Of a stretch of 64,000 bases of DNA, positions 60,454 to 64,000 are shown one piece after another. Below the pieces are notes generated by a model, which saw nothing but the letters and a program-made list of their open reading frames with translations, was not told the origin of the DNA and made no database searches. Made by a program: the position numbers and the translations under genes. The stretch comes from Neiella holothuriorum (lineage in GTDB: Bacteria; Pseudomonadota; Gammaproteobacteria; Enterobacterales; Neiellaceae). Numbering within the stretch: position 1 is the stretch's first letter; each line of letters begins with the position of its first letter. The stretch covers positions 1-64,000 of the forward strand of contig NZ_JAHZSS010000021.1 of NCBI RefSeq assembly GCF_019457915.1, written 5' to 3'.

Positions 60454-60655
60454 GTGGAGAGTCTCAGCCCAAGGTGAAATTTAGCCGCGGAATTGTACAG
60501 GATCACCCGTGCCTTGAATAGAGGCTAAGGCCGGCTAACGGCTGTCAATGTTCGAATACAGCGCCATTAAAAAGCGCATCGGCTCGCTAGGGGAACAACT
60601 CGCGCTAACCTTGGTCTTAAATACTATTGAATGAAAGCTGATTTAGAGTCTTCCC

Positions 60656-61099
60656 ATGCAACACCTAAAACTTACGCTACTGGTAGTTTTCGCGGTCATT
60701 ATCACCGGCTGTGCTGGCACTGGCAGTCGCCAAGTCGAGGCAGATTATGACTTCCCTGAGTTAACCAATGTAGAGCGCTTCTTCCCGTCCCGCTCATTCA
60801 GTATGTCACCGATGAATGATCAGGTGATCATGCTATCGGACACCATCAACACGAAATATATTTTGGTGTTGGCGCGACCAGACAGTGCCTTTAAGTTCCA
60901 CGGCGGAATTGGCATTGTCAGACGCGGCAACGATATTGTGGCAGGCCAAACTCGGTTGTATGCGCTGGATACGGCAATCAAGGTTGGCATCCCCATTCGA
61001 ACCATTTACAAGGTTGATGGTAAAGAAGAATTAGAGCGTGTACGGCAAATGGTTAAGGACGCAAAAGCCAAGGCCGATGCTGCAAATGAAAGAAATTAA
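60656..61099 (+). CDS. Small lipoprotein, possibly DUF6491 family
   Basis: A 147-residue protein with a lipoprotein signal ending in the lipobox ITGC (Cys19). The mature part has strands such as QVIMLSDTINTKYILVLARP and a C-terminal helix rich in Lys/Ala. The pattern, including RTIYKVDGKEELERVR, resembles DUF6491 lipoproteins, tentatively. It lies on the plus strand between prfB and recJ, both on the minus strand, interrupting the usual recJ-prfB-lysS order. No strong ribosome-binding site is visible. Confidence 0.65.
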   Translation: MQHLKLTLLVVFAVIITGCAGTGSRQVEADYDFPELTNVERFFPSRSFSMSPMNDQVIMLSDTINTKYILVLARPDSAFKFHGGIGIVRRGNDIVAGQTRLYALDTAIKVGIPIRTIYKVDGKEELERVRQMVKDAKAKADAANERN

Positions 61100-61145
61100 G
61101 CTGGCCTGAACTTATCGATAAACCAGAGCGAGCAATGCCTGCTCG

Positions 61146-62873
61146 CTACTGCATTGGTTTAATCGCTTTGACCAGCAATTGAACTTGGGTATTGCCTCGA
61201 AATTCATTGATGTCCAACTGATAAGCAACGTGGACTCGTTGCACCGACTCATCAGGCCATAATCCGGTATCAATATTAAAGGCAATACCATCAAACACCG
61301 CTTCTGAGCCAACCGGCTGCAACACCATTTTTAAATGGCGCTCACCAACAATACGCTGCTGCACCAAACGAAATTCACCGTCAAACAAAGGTTCAGGGAA
61401 GGATTGCCCCCACGGACCAGCGTCACGCAAAGTCTGCGCGAGCGGTAAGTTCATGTCTTCCGCGGCTAATTCACCATCACTGAGTAAAATGTGGTTGAGG
61501 TGATCGTCGGTGATCCAATCCGCAGCCACTTCATTCAAAGCGTCTCGAAATGCTTGAAATTGCGAATCCTGAATCGACAAACCGGCGGCCATGGCATGGC
61601 CCCCGAACCGCTCAATCAGTTGCGGGTATTTGGTATCTAAAGCAGCCAGCATATCGCGCATGTGCACACCCTGCACCGAACGTGCTGAGCCCTTGAGCAT
61701 GCCATTATCATCGGCTGCAAATGCCAATACAGGGCGGTGAAAACGCTCCTTAACTCGAGCAGCAAGAATACCAATCACCCCTTGGTGCCAATCGGCCTGA
61801 TATAAACAAATCACCGGCGGCAATTGCTCAAAGTCAGCGCCAGCAAGAAGCTTATCTAACGCTTGCAGCGCTTCTTGCTCCATGCCCCGTTCAATATCAC
61901 GGCGCGCCAGATTCAACTCGTCCAGCTGCTGCGCCATTGATTGTGCTTGATGCCAATCGTCAGTCAGCAAACATTCAATGCCTAACGCCATATCATCCAA
62001 TCGCCCTGCGGCATTGAGCCGTGGGCCAATGGCAAACCCCAAATCACTTGCTTGCAGTTTGGCGGGCTCACGTTTGGCAACTTGCGCCAACGCTAAGATC
62101 CCCGGTCGACAGCGCCCCGCACGGATCCGTTGCAACCCCTGATTCACCAAAATACGATTGTTATGATCTAACGACACCACATCGGCCACCGTGCCGACCG
62201 CCACAATATCTAGCAATTCAGCCAAATTAATGGGCTGTTGTTGATACCAACTTTGGTCTGCTAAGTGCTGTCGCAATGCCGCCATTAAATAAAACGCAAC
62301 GCCAACACCCGCCAAGTTCTTCGATGGGAATTCACAGTGATGGAGGTTTGGATTCACCATGGCATCGGCTGCCGGTAGTTCGTCGCCGGGTAAGTGATGA
62401 TCGGTAACCAGTACCTGCATGCCTAACGCTTTGGCTCGGGCTACGCCAGAGATCGCAGACACGCCGTTATCGACGGTTACCAGCAGGTCGGTTCCCATAG
62501 CTGCCGCTTGATCAGCAATTGGCGGCGTCAAACCATAGCCAGTCACAAATCGATTAGGAACCAAATAGCCCACGTTATGATGACCAAAACGCTTTAGCGC
62601 CAATACGCACAACGCCGTGCTAGTCGCGCCATCGGCATCAAAGTCGCCAACAATGGTAATGCGCTGATTGTTGGCCATGGCCTTGCTCAGTAGCGCAACA
62701 GCCTGCTCCATACCGGCGAGTTCGCTGACATGCAGCAAGAACCGAGCAGAATGGTCAAGCTGCTCAGGTTGAGTGATACCACGAGCCTGATAAACACGAC
62801 GTAAAATAGGATGGATGGAGTCAGGTAGTGAAGAGTCGGCGACCTGACGTCGCCGAATAGTAATGTCCGACAT
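61146..62873 (-). CDS. recJ: Single-stranded-DNA-specific exonuclease RecJ
   Basis: A 575-residue 5-prime to 3-prime exonuclease of the DHH family used in recombination and mismatch repair. It shows the metal motifs VGDFDADGATSTAL and VTDHHLPGDELP, the central GPRLNAAGRLDDM, and a C-terminal DHHA1/OB region (FGGHAMAAGLSI). Length matches E. coli (577). It follows dsbC by 13 bases. Confidence 0.96.
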   Translation of the reverse strand: MSDITIRRRQVADSSLPDSIHPILRRVYQARGITQPEQLDHSARFLLHVSELAGMEQAVALLSKAMANNQRITIVGDFDADGATSTALCVLALKRFGHHNVGYLVPNRFVTGYGLTPPIADQAAAMGTDLLVTVDNGVSAISGVARAKALGMQVLVTDHHLPGDELPAADAMVNPNLHHCEFPSKNLAGVGVAFYLMAALRQHLADQSWYQQQPINLAELLDIVAVGTVADVVSLDHNNRILVNQGLQRIRAGRCRPGILALAQVAKREPAKLQASDLGFAIGPRLNAAGRLDDMALGIECLLTDDWHQAQSMAQQLDELNLARRDIERGMEQEALQALDKLLAGADFEQLPPVICLYQADWHQGVIGILAARVKERFHRPVLAFAADDNGMLKGSARSVQGVHMRDMLAALDTKYPQLIERFGGHAMAAGLSIQDSQFQAFRDALNEVAADWITDDHLNHILLSDGELAAEDMNLPLAQTLRDAGPWGQSFPEPLFDGEFRLVQQRIVGERHLKMVLQPVGSEAVFDGIAFNIDTGLWPDESVQRVHVAYQLDINEFRGNTQVQLLVKAIKPMQ

Positions 62874-62886
62874 GGCAGCGCCTAGC

Positions 62887-63615
62887 TTATTTCAGCTTGC
62901 CGAGGGCTTCCAATAGGTCTGCAGGCTCACGATAACCCGGGATCATTGCGCCATTGTCGAGCATAATGGCTGGGGTGCCACGCACGCCAAATTGAGAGCC
63001 CATCATCCACTGCTCCTGAACAGTTTGATCGTCAGTTTTACACACTTGCTCAGGCACTTCGCCGTGTAACTTTGCATCGCTCAGCGCAGCTACTTTATCG
63101 TCAGCACACCAGATTTTTTGCATATCAGCCATCGATTGGTCGGAACGAGGCCACGCCAGGTAGTGAACAGAAATACCCAACTCTTGGTAGTCTTCAATTT
63201 GGCGGTGCATTTTACGGCAAAAGCCGCAGGTAATGTCTGTAAAAACATACACGCTGTACTTCTCATCGCCTTTGGCTGGATAGCTGATGGTGTCCTGTTT
63301 CAGCTCACTAATATGTTCAGCCCGATAACCATTGAGGCCGCTATCGGTAATTTCCACTAAGCCATCTTTCAATTCAAACAAGCGGCCATAAATCATGTAG
63401 TTGCCGTCATTCGACACAAAGAAATTGCCTTGCGAGGTCACTGCCTGCGTGTAGCCTGGCAGTGGTGCTGGCACGATCATCCGAGGCGCTTCACCAAAAG
63501 TGGCGATGACTTTGGCACGCACACGATTTTCAACATCGTCTTTAACGTCTGCCGCTTGGGCCATCACCGAGAAGCTCAACACAATGGCGCCAAGCGCCGA
63601 CAACAATTTCAACAT
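62887..63615 (-). CDS. dsbC: Thiol:disulfide interchange protein DsbC
   Basis: A 242-residue periplasmic disulfide isomerase. It has a signal peptide (LLSALGAIVLSFSVMAQA), an N-terminal dimerisation domain and a thioredoxin-like domain with active site CGFC in FTDITCGFCRKMH. The cis-proline loop is GVRGTPAIML, and two further cysteines (WCADD and QVCKTDD) probably form a structural disulfide. The start at 63615 places the signal peptide at the N-terminus. xerD is upstream and recJ downstream, as in E. coli. Confidence 0.95.
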   Translation of the reverse strand: MLKLLSALGAIVLSFSVMAQAADVKDDVENRVRAKVIATFGEAPRMIVPAPLPGYTQAVTSQGNFFVSNDGNYMIYGRLFELKDGLVEITDSGLNGYRAEHISELKQDTISYPAKGDEKYSVYVFTDITCGFCRKMHRQIEDYQELGISVHYLAWPRSDQSMADMQKIWCADDKVAALSDAKLHGEVPEQVCKTDDQTVQEQWMMGSQFGVRGTPAIMLDNGAMIPGYREPADLLEALGKLK

Positions 63616-63687
63616 GAAATGACAACCTATTAATTTTGATAGTAATGTGCCAACACCAACGCGGTTCATCGCCATCTCCTGGCACCG

Positions 63688-64000
63688 TTAACCTTGTGCT
63701 CTGGGGTGGTGTTGAGCATGTACTTGCTGTAATCGGGCATTTGCCACATGGGTGTATATTTGCGTGGTCGATAAATCGGAGTGACCCAGCAATAATTGTA
63801 CAACCCGCAAATCAGCGCCGTGGTTTAGCAAATGTGTGGCGAAAGCATGCCTTAACATGTGGGGTGATGGCAACGATTGCAACCCTGCACGTGTTGCATA
63901 ATGTTTCAGCCGATGCCAAAAAGTCTGCCGCGTCATGCTGTTACCTTGCCGACCGGGAAACATAGCGTCACTGTCACAGCCTTTGAGTAATTCCGCGCGC
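63688..64000 (-). CDS. xerD: Tyrosine recombinase XerD, C-terminal part (runs off window)
   Basis: The last 103 residues of a site-specific recombinase that, with XerC, resolves chromosome dimers at dif. Catalytic residues seen are the H-x-x-R of [18 protein letters not shown], the second His in LLLGHSDLS, and the nucleophilic Tyr in [16 protein letters not shown]. The start and core-binding domain lie beyond the right edge. Identification as XerD rather than XerC rests on the downstream dsbC-recJ. Confidence 0.93.
   Translation of the reverse strand, partial: RAELLKGCDSDAMFPGRQGNSMTRQTFWHRLKHYATRAGLQSLPSPHMLRHAFATHLLNHGADLRVVQLLLGHSDLSTTQIYTHVANARLQQVHAQHHPRAQG

Overview
The window is 64 kb of a gammaproteobacterial chromosome. 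The gene blocks lptD-surA-pdxA-rsmA-apaG-apaH, rplU-rpmA-obgE facing ispB, mdh facing argR, glnK-amtB, and xerD-dsbC-recJ-prfB-lysS all have the order usual in that class. The amgK-murU pair beside lptD, the msrPQ pair, a LapA-type adhesin and the many PAS, GGDEF, CheC and chemoreceptor proteins suggest a free-living, probably marine member of the Oceanospirillales/Saccharospirillaceae range. That genus-level guess is inference only. No rRNA, tRNA, CRISPR array, insertion sequence or prophage was recognised.

Layout. 1-7.3 kb (all minus): the N-terminal part of a giant LapA-like adhesin with a retention module and two tandem-repeat arrays. It lies downstream of an hpt - FIST - GAF/PAS/REC signalling operon. 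7.4-9.3 kb: cnoX and a TauE/SafE permease. 9.4-14.4 kb: the complete leuABCD operon, preceded by a Leu-rich leader peptide and a terminator/antiterminator pair, i.e. a classical attenuator. 14.4-22.9 kb: an EF-hand protein, a secreted transglutaminase-like protein, phoH2, rapA, rluA, a DUF3530 protein and a small outer-membrane barrel. 22.9-32.3 kb: djlA-murU-amgK diverging from lptD-surA-pdxA-rsmA-apaG-apaH (cell-wall recycling, LPS export, OMP folding). 32.4-40.5 kb: a chemoreceptor, a DUF3718 protein, folA, obgE, rpmA-rplU, ispB, mdh and argR. 40.8-48.3 kb: amtB-glnK with a candidate sigma54/NtrC control region, yacL, msrPQ, a DUF2058 protein and acnB. 48.6-57.4 kb: a translationally coupled REC-CheC / PAS-GGDEF pair, a DUF3014 protein, an M13 peptidase lipoprotein, a triple-LamG exported protein with a coupled leader ORF, and a DUF5610 protein. 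57.4-64 kb: a small intergenic repeat cluster, then lysS, prfB (without the usual programmed frameshift), a lipoprotein, recJ, dsbC and the C-terminal part of xerD.

The most distinctive material is signalling linked to the surface. An Hpt protein, a FIST protein (the family that includes NosP nitric-oxide sensors) and a GAF-PAS-REC protein lacking any kinase core lie directly upstream of a LapG-cleavable adhesin. A separate I-site-bearing diguanylate cyclase is coupled to a REC-CheC protein. Together these suggest c-di-GMP/phosphorelay control of attachment, but a functional link is inferred from gene position and family knowledge only.

Many starts were moved inward from the longest reading frame using ribosome-binding sites or family alignment. 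These include TTG/GTG starts for lptD, acnB, apaH, the adhesin and the transglutaminase-like protein.
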